Origin: Nicotiana tabacum
Lineage: Eukaryota > Streptophyta > Magnoliopsida > Solanales > Solanaceae
Length of the DNA stretch: 64,000 bases
Reading direction: 5' to 3'
Assembly (NCBI RefSeq): GCF_000715075.1
Contig: NC_134082.1
Span: forward strand, 145,812,948 to 145,876,947
Part shown: one piece after another, positions 11,154-22,813 of the stretch
Position numbering within the stretch: position 1 is the stretch's first letter
Layout of the letters: the number at the start of each line of letters is the position of its first letter
Translations under genes and position numbers: made by a program
Notes under the pieces: model-generated
What the model was told of the DNA's origin: nothing
Seen by the model: only the letters and a program-made list of their open reading frames with translations
Databases searched by the model: none

Positions 11154-11426
11154 TTTCTTTGATTATGACAATTATTGGTTCGTTTGTTTTTACTTGGTAC
11201 TTATTGGATAATGAAATGACGGAGGCAATTCTTTCTTCTATCCAAACACTTTTTACCCTTGTTTCCCCTTTTTGAGCCTTAAGTTATTCTTTCATATCCC
11301 TCTTTTGGAATCACTAATGAAAAAAAAATAATAAATATAAAAAGAAAAAAAAAGAAAAGGAAAAAGAAAATTGTAAAAGAAAATGAAAAAGAAGAAGATA
11401 AAATCACAAGAAAAACAAAACTGTGG

Positions 11427-11484
11427 GAACTACGTTTGACCTGATTCCTCAAAGAGGATACGTAGGCGCCTCACGCCTCGGTCA
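11427..11484 (+). other. Boundary hairpin module, copy C
   Basis: The clearest copy. The outer stem CTACGT (11430-11435) pairs with ACGTAG (11460-11465). The inner stem TCCTC (11446-11450) pairs with GAGGA (11454-11458) around an AAA loop. It lies about 270 bp after the integrase stop. Confidence 0.75.
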
Positions 11485-11894
11485 TAGTGTGCATAGTGTA
11501 CATAGTGTGCATAATAGGCACAGTGTGTGTAACGCACGTAGCTCAACATAGTGTAAAAAATAAAATCCCCCAAGCAAGAAAACTGGGGCAGAGGTTATGT
11601 TTTAAAGTTCCAACAAAGGTTTGATTCCAAAAGTTGTAGCGGATCACCCATCAAAGTTATTTCATTTTTTTGATAGCCTTTCTTTTAACCCCACACCAAA
11701 ACCAACTTCGACGTCCAAAAGACCTCCCGATCAATATCCAAGAGGTGCCAAGTCAGGCAAATAAAGCCGAGAATAATACACTGATCCCCGGAGAAGAAGA
11801 GGATCATAAAACTGGAAATGAATTGATAGTCCAAAGGAATCTCCAAAAGAGAGGATCATATCGACAGCACTCCAATTCTCCGTTGAAGAAATAA

Positions 11895-12080
11895 AATGAG
11901 AGAGTCTTGGCGGTGAAAACCTTCGCAGGCACCACAAGGCGACGAAAGATGAGAGATATAAAACGAGAGAGTCTTATCGGTGAAAACCTTCACAGGCACC
12001 ATAAGGCGCCGGGAGCTGAGAGAAAAGAGAGAGTCTCATTAGTGAAAACCCCTCAAGGGCACTATGAGGCGACAAGACAG
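11895..12080 (+). repeat. Roughly 70-bp imperfect tandem repeat, 3 copies
   Basis: Each copy carries GAGAGAGTCT, GGTGAAAACC and GGCACCA.AAGGC. Two related copies occur in element 2 at about 31015-31130, so the repeat predates the split of the two elements. Confidence 0.8.
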
Positions 12081-13026
12081 ATCAGCAAAAGGACCCAAGT
12101 TCGCAAAGAAATGGACACCCATTTTATCCCCAGCAAGTAAGACCATCAAGCAAGATGATTGATACAAATAGACTGGGTCGGGAATCTATGGTGCACGTCA
12201 TGATCATAAAGACCAGTCATGTCATCCAGATAAGTTTTTGGTGCAGAAAGATTTTTCTCCTTTTCTACCTTTTTCGTTTTCTTTCTAAAAAATTGTTTTG
12301 AAAAGGATCTTTCAAAGTTTACTACCAGAGACTGAAGGGGTCCAAAAGCAAAATACGAAAGGGATAGGCCAAAAACCGAGAATAAGACAAAAGGCGTCGG
12401 TCGCAAAACCAAAGGACAAATTGCATCGAAAGAAGGGTGACATAAAGAGAGCGGAAAATGACGAGTAAAGGACTCGTGGACCAAGTTCCGAGAAGGTCTC
12501 CCTGCAGAACGTCGATAAATTACGGACCCAAGTCCAAAGTGGTCGGACTCCACAGGAAAGGGAAATTGATCCGATACAAGATAACCCTAACAGTCCCAAA
12601 GGTTATCCCCAGGCAATAAAGTTCTATGCCTTGCAATTCCGGGAGGAAGTAAACTCTTGAAGGAGTGGTTTCAGGAGGGAAGCAGACTCCCACAGTTGGT
12701 TCTGTAAAGAGGAAAGCAAAAAGGGGAATAAATGGAAGACCATCCCCATCAGACGGGTCACCCCCAGCAAACAACTTTGCCCACCAACCAGTTGTGGGGG
12801 CACAAAGCCAGAAAAGAGAAAGAGAGAAAAATCACCTCCCAGCAGAAAGACACCGCTGCCCACCATGATTAAAACTAACTAAATCCTTTTGTCTGCTGCA
12901 GGAAAATAAAGGTTGATGATGGCAGCAAGACGCGATGCCAGGGAAATCACCAAAACCGGGGCAGAAAATTTTCTGCCGTTGTCGAAAATTTTCTCGGAAG
13001 AACGAGGAAACAAGTTGAATACTTTA

Positions 13027-13655
13027 TGTTCTAGGTCGCCCACCAGTAAAATGCGGGAATACTTTCTGTTCTAGGTCGCCCACCAGTAAAATGCGGGAAT
13101 ACTTTCTGTTCTAGGTCGCCCACTAGTAAAATGCGGGAATACTTTCTGTTCTAGGTCGCCCACCAGTAAAATGCGGGAATACTTTCTGTTCTAGGTCGCC
13201 CACCAGTAAAATGCGGGAGTACCTTTCTGTTCTAGGTCGCCCACCAGTAAAATGCGGGAATACATTCATGTTCTAGGTCGCCCACCAGTATAATGCGTGA
13301 ATACATTCATGTTCTAGGTCGCCCACCAGTAAAATGCGGGAATACATTCATGTTCTAGGTCGCCCACCAGTAAAATGCGGGAATACTTTCTGTTCTAGGT
13401 CGCCCACCAGTAAAATGCGGGAATACATTATGTTCTAGGTCGCCCACCAGTAAAATGCGGGAATACTTTCTGTTCTAGGTCGCCCACCAGTAAAATGCGG
13501 GAATACATTCATGTTCTAGGTCGCCCACCAGTATAATGCGGGAATACATTCATGTTCTAGGTCGCCCACCAGTATAATGCAGGAATACATTTCTGTCTTT
13601 TCATTTCATGATTCTAGGTCGCCCACCAGTACAATGCGGGAATACATTCAGTCTT
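13027..13655 (+). repeat. 40-bp tandem array, 15 copies (3' UTR of element 1)
   Basis: The core TTCTAGGTCGCCCACCAGTA occurs 15 times at 40-42 bp spacing, followed by AAATGCGGGAATAC and a variable ACTTTCTG / ACATTCATG tail. The two tail types are interspersed, which suggests unequal exchange. The array is absent from element 2. Confidence 0.97.
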
Positions 13656-13659
13656 TTCA

Positions 13660-13770
13660 TTACAAGCGTTGAAGTTGGGAGCCCGCCCAGATAACAGAGG
13701 CATACATTTCAGTCTTTAATTTTCAAGTGTTGAAGTTGGGATCCTGCCCATAGAACAGAGGCATACATTT
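13660..13770 (+). repeat. Roughly 70-bp repeat, 2 copies
   Basis: Two copies of GTTGAAGTTGGGA.CC.GCCC followed by A.A.AACAGAGGCATACATTT. The same unit is present in four copies in element 2 (about 33990-34230). Confidence 0.85.
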
Positions 13771-14321
13771 TGAGATCAAGTCAGAAGACAATAAGACAGA
13801 GGGTTACAACAGGAATCCCCAGCAAGGAACAATAAAAATTCCCAGCACCGGGAAGCCGAAGGTTGCAAAGTCAAGTGCATGCGTCAAAAGGAAGAAAGGA
13901 CGCATTTTGAAAAAAACGGCTTGTAAACATTAGACCATGCCCAGCATAACAAATCTGATGAAGAGAGCCGCACCACCAGAGGAACCATTGAAAAGCTTAA
14001 TGAAGAAGGCCATATCCCCAGCGGACCAAGCAAAATGATGGAAACTGGTACTCAGAAGAGCAAAGGGCCAGTACCATCCCTCAAGTTCACAAAATAAAAG
14101 CATCGGAGGAAAACGCAAGCCGACAAGAAAGCAAGGCGACAAGAACAAGTTGAAGATAGATGAGATCTTATGATCCATAGGCTAGCCTAGCTTCTTGTTT
14201 TCTTTTCAGCACAATGTAACGAGGGGATCAGTAAGCAATAACGGCATACAGCAGTACGTAACAGCACACAACAACAGCAAACATGACAGTCACACGGTAG
14301 TCCCAGCTATCGAAACTTCCC

Positions 14322-14393
14322 GAACTACATTGACCTGATTCCTGTTCAGCCCAGGATATGTAGGAAACCTCTGAAGCGAAGGTTCAGTCAAAT
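14322..14393 (+). other. Boundary hairpin module, copy D
   Basis: The outer stem CTACAT (14325-14330) pairs with ATGTAG (14358-14363), a compensatory change from CTACGT/ACGTAG in copy C. The inner stem is TCCTG/CAGGA. A second stem AACCT/AGGTT follows. It sits about 100 bp before the 3' LTR. Confidence 0.75.
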
Positions 14394-14482
14394 CATTTTC
14401 AAAAAATGCTTCACACGGAGTACTCGGACGAGCAAAAATCGCCCGCTTTGTCTTTGCGCGAAAACCCTTCGTGTCTTCGGGC

Positions 14483-14495
14483 AAAGAGGGGCAGC
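14483..14495 (+). promoter_or_regulatory. Polypurine tract of element 1
   Basis: AAAGAGGGGCAGC directly abuts the 3' LTR start TGTAAGCACG. The same sequence precedes the 3' LTR of element 2. Confidence 0.85.
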
Positions 14496-16543
14496 TGTAA
14501 GCACGCGATTTTTGCTCCACGAACAATCACTCCAAAAGAAATCAAAAAATAATAATAAATGGCATCGCGGTACAATTTTTACGTGAGATGTGTTGGTAGT
14601 CATTTGTGTTTCTGTCCATTTTTCATTGAATTTTATCGAACAAAATACAAAATATGTATGCCATGTATTTGAGCCATAATTCGGTCATTAAAAGAAAATT
14701 CCCAAAAATATGCATATTTTATTCTAGGCTAGGATTTAACCATTTAAAATTTTTTAATATGTGTGTGATAATTGTGTTAAGTGTTGATTAATGGGTGTTT
14801 TAAATTCATTTTAATTTAGTTGTATTTTAAAATTAGAAAACAAAAGAAAAGAGTGCAAATTATTTAGAAAATCGGATTGGGCCTATTTGTTTCAAAAATT
14901 TTGAGGCCCAGAAGCAGCCCAAGACCTATCCTCAGGCCACCAAAACGACGTAGTTCAACCCCAAAACTACGTCGTTTCAGGGACGGTTTATCTCAGCCGT
15001 TCCAACCAGTCCAATCCAACGGCCAGGATCATACCCCAGATCCGTGTAACATGACCCGGTCCATCCCCCTTACCCGGTCAACCCAACCCCTCACTTAAAC
15101 CAAAACGACCCCGTTCCCATACCAAACGACCCCGTCCTGTCACTCACCAGTAGATCCAAGCCGTTGAGATCACTTGATCTAACGGCCCTGATCTATCTTC
15201 CCCTTCCGTATATAAACCCTCCATCACACCCCACACCCCCCTATCCAAACACCCCCCGGTTCCATCGTCCCCAAGAGCCCAACCCTAAAATCCTAAACCC
15301 TAGCCGCCACCCTTCACTTTCACTGTAAAGCCGGCGGCAAGGATGCCGGTGACTGCCAAAACAACACCTCTGATACATCCAACCACCCTGAACACGAATC
15401 CACCAACCATGTACCTCGAATCACACTCCTTCGTCTCGAATCTTGATTTGAAGATTCGAGACCAAACCCCGATCTACACCAAGCCAACCCAAATTCACAC
15501 TGGACAACCCCCTTGGTTTGGTATGAATCTACCCACAAATCCTAAAATCCCAAATCTGAAGATTCAAACTATGGAACACAAGAACCTGGGGAATCCGGTC
15601 AGTTTCATGGGGATTTTGGGACCTAATAGGCTTTAATCAAGGTGTTCTCGGTCGAGAACACCCCGATTAAAGTTTGTTCGGCCTCAAATGGTCAAAACTG
15701 GTTCAGGTCTGGTCCGTTCTTGGTTAAGCTTCCACACTAAGTTTTCCCTTATCTTTTCTGTTTTATTTGAGTACTGATTTAGTTTGTTAGCATGTTCTGT
15801 TGTGATTATTTGGTATTTCTGGTATTTTCATTCCAATTTATTCCGTCTTTGTAAGGCCTTTTATTTGGTCGATTATTTTCTGTGCATATTGGAATATACT
15901 CTGTGATATACATGTTCGATTAGATTAGTCGTCGCATAAATAATTCATATGGCCTCCCAGTATTGTTCAATATTGTCTAAAGTTATTCAGGACCCCGTAC
16001 GTATTGTTTATTTAATCGACTGATTATGCCTTGTTATAATTAGTGTGGTCGACTTGATAAATGTCGTCGATTAGTTTCCTATAACTGAAGGTTCAAATAT
16101 TCTAATTCGTACAACTTCACATGAGTGAACGAACCTGTTGTTGTTAATTGATTGCTTGACATTGTTTGAAAGTAGTTTGTAACTGCATTATAAACAACTA
16201 AAAGACTCAGGCTAGGGCAGTTTTGAATTTGAATTTTCAGAAGTTCAAAATGCCCTGATGTTGCAATGGTTTAGGACAGTAATAATCAGGGTTTAACAAG
16301 GGTAATTCAGGTGTTAAAAAGAACAGAAATAATTAGTTTAAGTGAGCTGACAAATAGGGTACTGAATTAGGATTAAACTAAAGACAATGGGGAACAAAAC
16401 ATCAAGGCATGGGTTCAAAATGAATACTTTAATACACCCATGACTCTTGATTTGAGTAATAAAACAAGCATAGGGAAATGAAGAGGATGGGCAGACCTGG
16501 GGGCTGTGAAGTTCTAGGCAGCCCTTAGGGGTTCTCGTTCAGT

Positions 16544-16551
16544 TATAAATA
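16544..16551 (+). promoter_or_regulatory. Likely LTR TATA box
   Basis: TATAAATA, with a GGGGCTAGACAC motif about 30 bp downstream. Element 2 has TATAAAGG at 36985 with GGGGCTGGACAC shortly after, so box and downstream motif are conserved at the matching LTR position. An alternative box, TATATAAA at 15209, is not obviously conserved. Confidence 0.55.
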
Positions 16552-17614
16552 GAGCTGTTTCTAGTTAAGAAAGGGGCTAGACACTTTTATTCTTCAGAGA
16601 GGGAAAAACAGAAAGAAATTTCAGAATACTGTGAATGAGTACTGTCTGAAAACTGCATAAGAGTTCAAATTGGTCAAGCTATCTTTGCTAATTGTTGTTG
16701 GTTATTTGCCGAGCTGTTTGTGATTGTTGAACTGCTGATGTTGTTACATAGAATACCCTGGTTTTCTGTTGGTTCACCATTCTGTTTCTAGGATTGCTTG
16801 TTTATTGCTCGACCACTTGTGAGCTTCATCATTGTGGCTGGTTGTTTGTTGCTGTTTATCTGCTGTTGCTGTGTTTGTTGCATACTACTCAACTGATCAT
16901 TATCCTTCTTCTTTTGCTTTGCTATACCAGGTACATGATTAATACTATCCATGTAACTTGAAAGTTGAGCATGAATACAAAAAGAGAAGAGTTGAAGATT
17001 GTTCATTTTTAGAAGTAGCTTGTATACTGAATATCACGGAATGTATAGTAGTTTTACATTTCTGTTTGGATACTTGAGTTAGCTCTCATACATAGCAAAT
17101 GTCAATGGTAGGGTAACTTGATATTTTATTATGTGTGTAGGTTGACAGATAAAAGGTTTGACAGTATAATAGGCTACAGCTCAGAAATGAGCTATGTCTG
17201 TGATTAGCATGTCCATTAATGCATAAAACTATCCATCATTAGTTAAACCTCCTTCCCTTTTGATAAACTGCCTTATTATAATTGATAAACCACACCTTTA
17301 GAACAAAGAACACAAGTTTACGGTCTCAACCTCATGAAGGTCGAGCCCAAGTTGAAACGGACCAAGCAGGCCCTCGTCAGAAAGTCAGTGGCCCAGGCTT
17401 GGCCAACCCCGCACAAGCTGGGTTTGGGCCCATGAGATTTGATCGCGTGTCCGTAGGCGTGGCCCTGTTTCTGAATTTTGTAAAAGTATTCAGAATCCTT
17501 CTGTAAATAACCGGCAAGCATGTAATTGACTAGGGCTATTTCTGCTTTCGATTAGTAGAGACAAACGCGACAAGAAACGTAGTTGCTATAGGATATCCTT
17601 TTAAAATAAAGACG

Positions 17615-18220
17615 AGATGAGCCTCGACAAATAAAAAATGCACCAGCTGCGGGGCCCTCGTTAAATGTATATATCGAAGCATTCAGTTTCCAGGACGGGT
17701 CGTTTAGCAAATCTCACGGCCCTCCCAGAATAATAATGCGATAGTCTCTTTAAGCGAGTATTTAATAATGTTATCTCCTTAAACTCGGGTGCACATTTAT
17801 GTGACCCAAATCCAAATCTCAACGGAATCGAAATGTGTCTCTAATCACGGGTACATTGATTGTGGCGTGGTCTGAGATGCATTTCCATGACGTTGCAAAA
17901 TTCTTTTGTTTTTTATAAGGAATGAGACGAGCCTCGACAAACAAAAAATGTACAAAGTGCGGGGCCCTCTAAATGTATATATATTAAAATACTTAGAATT
18001 CGGGATAGGCCGTTTAGCGAATTTCATGGCCTTCCCCAAAATAACAATACGCTAGTTGTTTTAAGCGCGTCTTTAATAATTTATTTTCCTTAGCTCGGGT
18101 GCACATTTATGTGATCCAAATCCAAATCTCAACCGAGTCGAGATATGTCAACAACCACGGGTACATTGATTGTGACGTGGTTCGAGATGTGTTTCCACGA
18201 TGTTGCAATTCTTGATAAAA
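17615..18220 (+). repeat. Roughly 310-bp tandem duplication within the LTR
   Basis: Both copies carry GATGAGCCTCGACAAA-like sequence, TGCGGGGCCCTC, a GTTTAGC(A/G)AAT block, then CTCGGGTGCACATTTATGTGA. Copies begin near 17616 and 17928. Element 2's LTR has a single copy (about 38210-38490). Confidence 0.85.
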
Positions 18221-18712
18221 ATAATAGTAAATGATAAAAGCGGTTAAAAGTTAAAATTTGCACATAAGTTCATACTTGCATAAAATCAGATAATCAAGCC
18301 GAATATGACAGTTGAGCGACCGTGCTAGAACCACGGAACTCGGGAATGCCTAACACCTTCTCCCGGGTTAACAGAATTCCTTATCCGGATTTCTGGTACG
18401 CAGACTGTAATATGGAGTCATTATTTTCCTCGATTCGGGATTAAAATTGGTGACTTGGGACACCCTAAATCTCCCAAGTGGCGACTCTGAAATAAACAAA
18501 TAAATCCTCTTTCGATTGTCCTTTAATTGGAAAAAACTCCCTTGTACCCTCGCGGGTACGGAAAAAGGAGGTGTGACAATATGTATTTTTTCTTCCTGAT
18601 TTGTTTTTAGCTATTTGTGTAGTGATTGTGTAGTTATATGTAGATAATAGGTAGATTAATGCTTCATTTTTATGTAGTTTACTAATGTGAAATAATTTAT
18701 CATTTTGTGCAG

Positions 18713-21700
18713 AATGGACATTATTTTGCCCCACATAATATGGATTATGGGGTGCTTAGATTCCATACTTTGTGTGATCCTAGCATTCCTAGCCAGATAA
18801 AAGAGTTATTGTCTCCAAATGCTTTAAAACTTTTTAAAAACACCTTTTTTGGTTACTTACTGTCTCTCCCCTCCATTTGCATGCAAAACTAAGTTATTCA
18901 TCTTCTGATGAAGTATGAATTGTCTAAGTCTAATGAATCATTTTTTTCAGTCCACTTGAAGGGGAAAAATTGAATTTTTCATTGAGAGAGTTTGGTTTAA
19001 TTACCGGTTTAAATTGTGTGAATCAGTTTACAGATTATGGATATACTTCTAATTATGTTATCAAGTTAATGAATAGATATTTTTCTAACAAAAAAATAGT
19101 AGAGAAGTGGTATTTGAAAAACATAGTAACAAATAGATCTTGGGTAAACGATGAGGATGCAGTCAAGTTGTGCATTCTTTATCTTTTGGAATTTTTTGTT
19201 TTCCCTTATGACAAAGACCATGTGTCTTTTATAGACCGCTTTAGGTTCTATTTGGTAGAGTCTGGTCAGTTTGAGTCATACCCATGGGGTATTAAATCAT
19301 TCAATCAGGTTATGAAATCCGTTAGGCATCGTCTAAATCCCCGTGTACATTCTTATCTCATACGGGGATGCTCATTAGCCTTGCAAGTGTGACTTTATGA
19401 GTGTTGCTCGACCGTCAGCACGGAGCTTGCTATGAGGTGTTCTGATTCAATACCTCGCATATTAAAATGGTCAGCTACTAAGGGGCAGATTTGGTTAACT
19501 GCCTTTGAAGAGAAGATGATCAAGCCTGAGTGGATTAAGGTATTTTTTTTTAGTTTTATATGTTGCTACATTTACCTTCATAATATCTACAATTAGTCTA
19601 CATTTTCTGCCTTAGTGGAACTAACTATTTTTTTCATCATTCAGTTCACAAGCGTGACTAAATCTGGAGAAGAGATTGGAGTGCTTACTCTGCCAAACAA
19701 GATTGAGTATGAAGATGAACAAGGTGCACAATCATCAGAGGTCCCAAATGTGATTCTCCAACATTGGACCCCAAACATACAGATTGTCAAGAGGACAAGG
19801 AATCTGTGGCTAAGAAGCTCAGGAAGCTAGAAAAGGGAATTGAGCAGGTAATATTATTAACTACAATATATTTACATATTTGCTACAATTTATCTACATT
19901 TCATAACAATTTATGTAGTATACATTGTAGTTAAATTGTAGTATAATTCTATAGTCAGCCCTGTTGGGATTGCACACATTGTAGTTAAATTGTAGTATAA
20001 CTGTAGCAATTTGTAGACAATTGTGAAAACAATACTGCCTCATACATAATTAAACTGATTTGTAATTATTTGAATAAAATTACCAACTAACTATATTTTT
20101 AACTTTTAGGTTGATGGAAAGTTAGAGGATTTTAGGAAGGTTGTATTTGAGGAACTCCATGACCTTCGAGTGTTTATAGATGATTCTGTGAAGAGTGTTT
20201 GAATTTGATAAACATGAGATATGATGTGGATGAGGCAAAGGTAAGAATTGACATATATTTATATACCAAAACAACTTATGACATATGAAACAATATACTC
20301 AAACTAACATAAAATCTTTGGTTTGCTGGTAGTTCAACCAAAAACAATGACCAACAACAAGGAGTGAACAACCAGCAATTTCAGTTCAATATTGGTGAGC
20401 AAGTGCATGCAAGCACAAGCAACACAGGTATCTACAAAATACCTACAAATATATATACTTAGTATAAAACTTTATAGAGCATAGTTTTATTATTCACATT
20501 TTATCTACAACTTCCTACATATATCTACAACTTTTAAAGCAGCATTATCTAGTATTATTTACCTTTTTTTAATTATAAATTGAAGCTGCAGTTTGTCCAG
20601 AACATGTTCTAGCACATGTTGACTTATATTCAGAATTTCAAGAAGCAGCTGAGGTAGAACAAGCAGGTATAATATCATACTGTCATTCAGAATAAATAAT
20701 TGTTGTTTATACAATTTTACATTCTTGTTAAGTAAGTTATGTTTTATGTAACAAATATTGAAGATATCAATGCACAGTCCCCAATTTGAGTGACTGTAGC
20801 AGCTCAGATAGAACAAGTCATTGAGAAACAGCTAAATGAAGGTGAAGATGCACAACATGTGGATGAAGTTGTTTCTGAAGGATCAGGCATTGATAAGAAG
20901 GGTGTGACATTGGATGACTTTGAGTTGCCAGACAACTTAACAGAATTGGTTAAGTATGGCGAGCCTATACCAGATGAAGCAACCCCTATTCATTCGGGGA
21001 GAACCAGGCAACCGGGGAAACATGCACGATCACCTTTCATACCTCTATATAGTTCTGGAGGCAGCAACTCTATTGGACCTAAATTTTTCTACCTCAAGCA
21101 CCCCTTCACAACTCTTATAGGTGAAAATGTAGATTCTGATGTGTTAGATAAGTTCAACAAGTGGTTATACCACCGTAGTAACAAAGTATCTAAGAGGTAT
21201 GAATGCTTAATTTGACACTTTCATTTCAGCATTTTAAAGTTTAAATATGTAATTCATTCTGTGATTTTTTTTATTGGACATTTATTTGTTGTTACAGGAG
21301 GAAGGCTCCCTTTTCCATAAAGGATAACCAAATCAAGCCTTGGTTAGACCTTGGAGTTGAAAAGGTGGATAAGAAGCACTGGTTTTATTCCCTTGCTCAC
21401 CCCGGACAAGTCCTCAATGACTCGGTAAGTATCAAAGAATAAATTCACAAGATATATTTTGTCTTCTGTTTTGTAGTATAATTGTAGTTATATTGTAGAT
21501 ATGAAATATATGTGACCATGCCTTTTATTAGAAATTGTAGATATAATGTAGACATTTCTTATAAATGTTGCTCTTATTATTTATAGTGTGATTGTATTTA
21601 GGTTGAACCTTATGTATCATATTTGATGATGAAATGTATGTAAAAATTGTATATTTGGTAATTTGGACAGAATTGGTATATCTGTATTTCATGATTGTAG

Positions 21701-22813
21701 TTAATTTGTAGTTAAATTGTAGAGCAAGTTGAAGACTTATAATATTAACTGTAGTTTGAATGTAGATATTATTGAGACATTATGGTAGTTGTTATGTTCC
21801 ATTTGTTGCTGTGTATAGCAGCTAAAGTGCAGCTATTTGTTAGATTATTTGAATTCTGGCTTTGTAGTTTAAAGTGTAGCTGCTTTGTTGATAATTGTAG
21901 TTACACTGTAGCTTATAGTAGATTTTATTTTATTTTACAGCATATTGATATTATTATATATTACCTGAGAAAAATAGGCAAATATGGCCCCAACAACAAC
22001 ACTAGGTTTACAACAACCGATTGCGTGTTCAAGTCAAAGATTGAACAAATCTATGAGAAGTTCATAAGTTCTCCGCCAGAAAAAAAGTATTCGGTTGTTA
22101 AACCCGATGATGATGTTGCAAAATATATTCTTGGGTATATACTTCTTGCTAATGTTGCCTGGGATGAAGTTGACTATGTCATCATGCCCGTGAACATTGT
22201 AGAGAATTTCCATTGGTTGTTGGTCGTTTTCGACATAGCGGACATGAAACTTCATGTGTATAATTCCATGGTGTCTTCACACCATCATAATGCTGTTGAA
22301 TCATGTGTTGATAAGCTTCCAATCATTATCCCTCTGTATTTGTCTTGCACTGGTTTCTACGGGAAGCGTAAAGACATTGACTTCAAGACCACAAAGGCAT
22401 ACATTGAGAAACCAATTACAGACCCTCTCAATATACAGTGGATGGTTGCGAAGATTCCACAGCAAAAGGAAGGATCACTGTAAAAAAACTATTCTCTATT
22501 TCTATATGTTTAATTTTTTTTTTTATAATTATTTGTTAAATAATTAAATTTTTTTGTCTTATACAGCGATTGTGGTGTATTTGTGGCTGCTTTTGCGGAG
22601 TATGTTAGCCTTGGAGATATGTCAATCCCTTCAGAAGACCTTTCGGATATCGACCAATACCGTAGACGCTATGAAGCTCTCCTATGGGACTATGCTACAA
22701 AGAAGAAAGAAGATGGGTCAATCAGTGAAAGTGAGGTTACAGGTAGGCTATCAAGGAGGAAGGGTGTTCCTGCTTTGAATGAGAAGACTAGAGTCCAGAG
22801 AAAGAAGAAATAG
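18713..22813 (+). pseudogene. DUF1985 / ULP1-type cysteine protease gene of MULE 1
   Basis: Exon-like blocks: 18713-18892, about 18950-19540 (DUF1985, LREFGLITGLNCV), 19645-19846, about 20780-21196, 21300-21425, about 21941-22481, and about 22568-22813. The last two are a C48 (ULP1) peptidase: His in FHWLLVVFD and Cys in DCGVFVAAFAEY. The residue that should be the catalytic Asp (usually VYDS) is Asn (VYNS, AAT at 22262). An in-frame TGA at 19390-19392 replaces the Trp expected in QVWLYECCS-like sequence. C48 peptidases cleave SUMO-type conjugates; transposon copies have no settled role. The 5' end is cut off by element 1. Confidence 0.8.

Larger units (their letters stand above)
11154..14495 (+). 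other. Long 3' untranslated region of element 1
   Basis: No protein gene. Holds an A-rich stretch (about 11318-11420), hairpin module C (11427-11484), short repeats of CATAGTGT (11485-11540), three copies of a roughly 70-bp repeat (11895-12080), a 15-copy 40-bp array (13027-13655), a 2-copy roughly 70-bp repeat (13660-13770), hairpin module D (14322-14393) and the polypurine tract. Repeat-filled, fast-changing 3' UTRs are known in Ogre/Tat elements. Confidence 0.85.
1..18578 (+). mobile_element. Ogre/Tat-type Ty3-gypsy LTR retrotransposon, element 1 (5' end outside window)
   Basis: The parts run in the order partial 5' LTR, PBS, ORF1, gag, aspartic protease, G-patch, intron, RT-RNase H, second RNase H, integrase, long 3' UTR, polypurine tract, 3' LTR. 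An extra ORF before gag, two RNase H domains, a G-patch region, very long LTRs and a repeat-filled 3' UTR are known traits of the Tat/Ogre lineage. Gag and protease are broken by frameshifts and a stop, and a frameshift separates RT from integrase, so this copy is not autonomous as read. The right edge falls inside the ULP1-type gene of MULE 1, so the element probably inserted there. The target duplication cannot be tested because the left junction is outside the window. Confidence 0.9.
14496..18578 (+). repeat. 3' LTR of element 1 (4083 bp)
   Basis: Starts TGTAAGCACG after the polypurine tract and ends GTGTGACA, identical to the 5' LTR end. No gene inside. It holds two TATA-like boxes (15209-15216 and 16544-16551), an inverted CGACGTAGTT / AACTACGTCG-type motif at about 14945-14980, and an internal duplication at about 17615-18220. 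Confidence 0.92.

Noticed and set aside
13027..13655. Regular 40-bp repeat array that could resemble a CRISPR array
   Set aside because: Units are joined directly without unique spacers, it lies in a plant retrotransposon 3' UTR, and unit variants are typical of tandem duplication.
1311..14393. Reading the repeated boundary module as decayed tRNA genes
   Set aside because: Some copies have GGTTCGGTTAAATC-like T-arm strings, but no acceptor stem, anticodon arm or full A/B boxes could be fitted.
14877..15636. Open frames in the U3/R part of the 3' LTR of element 1
   Set aside because: C-rich LTR sequence; not conserved in element 2 and no domain.
1..18578. Possible endogenous virus (pararetrovirus) origin of the pol region
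   Set aside because: LTRs, PBS, polypurine tract, integrase and dual RNase H fit an Ogre/Tat retrotransposon; no movement protein or coat protein of a pararetrovirus was seen.
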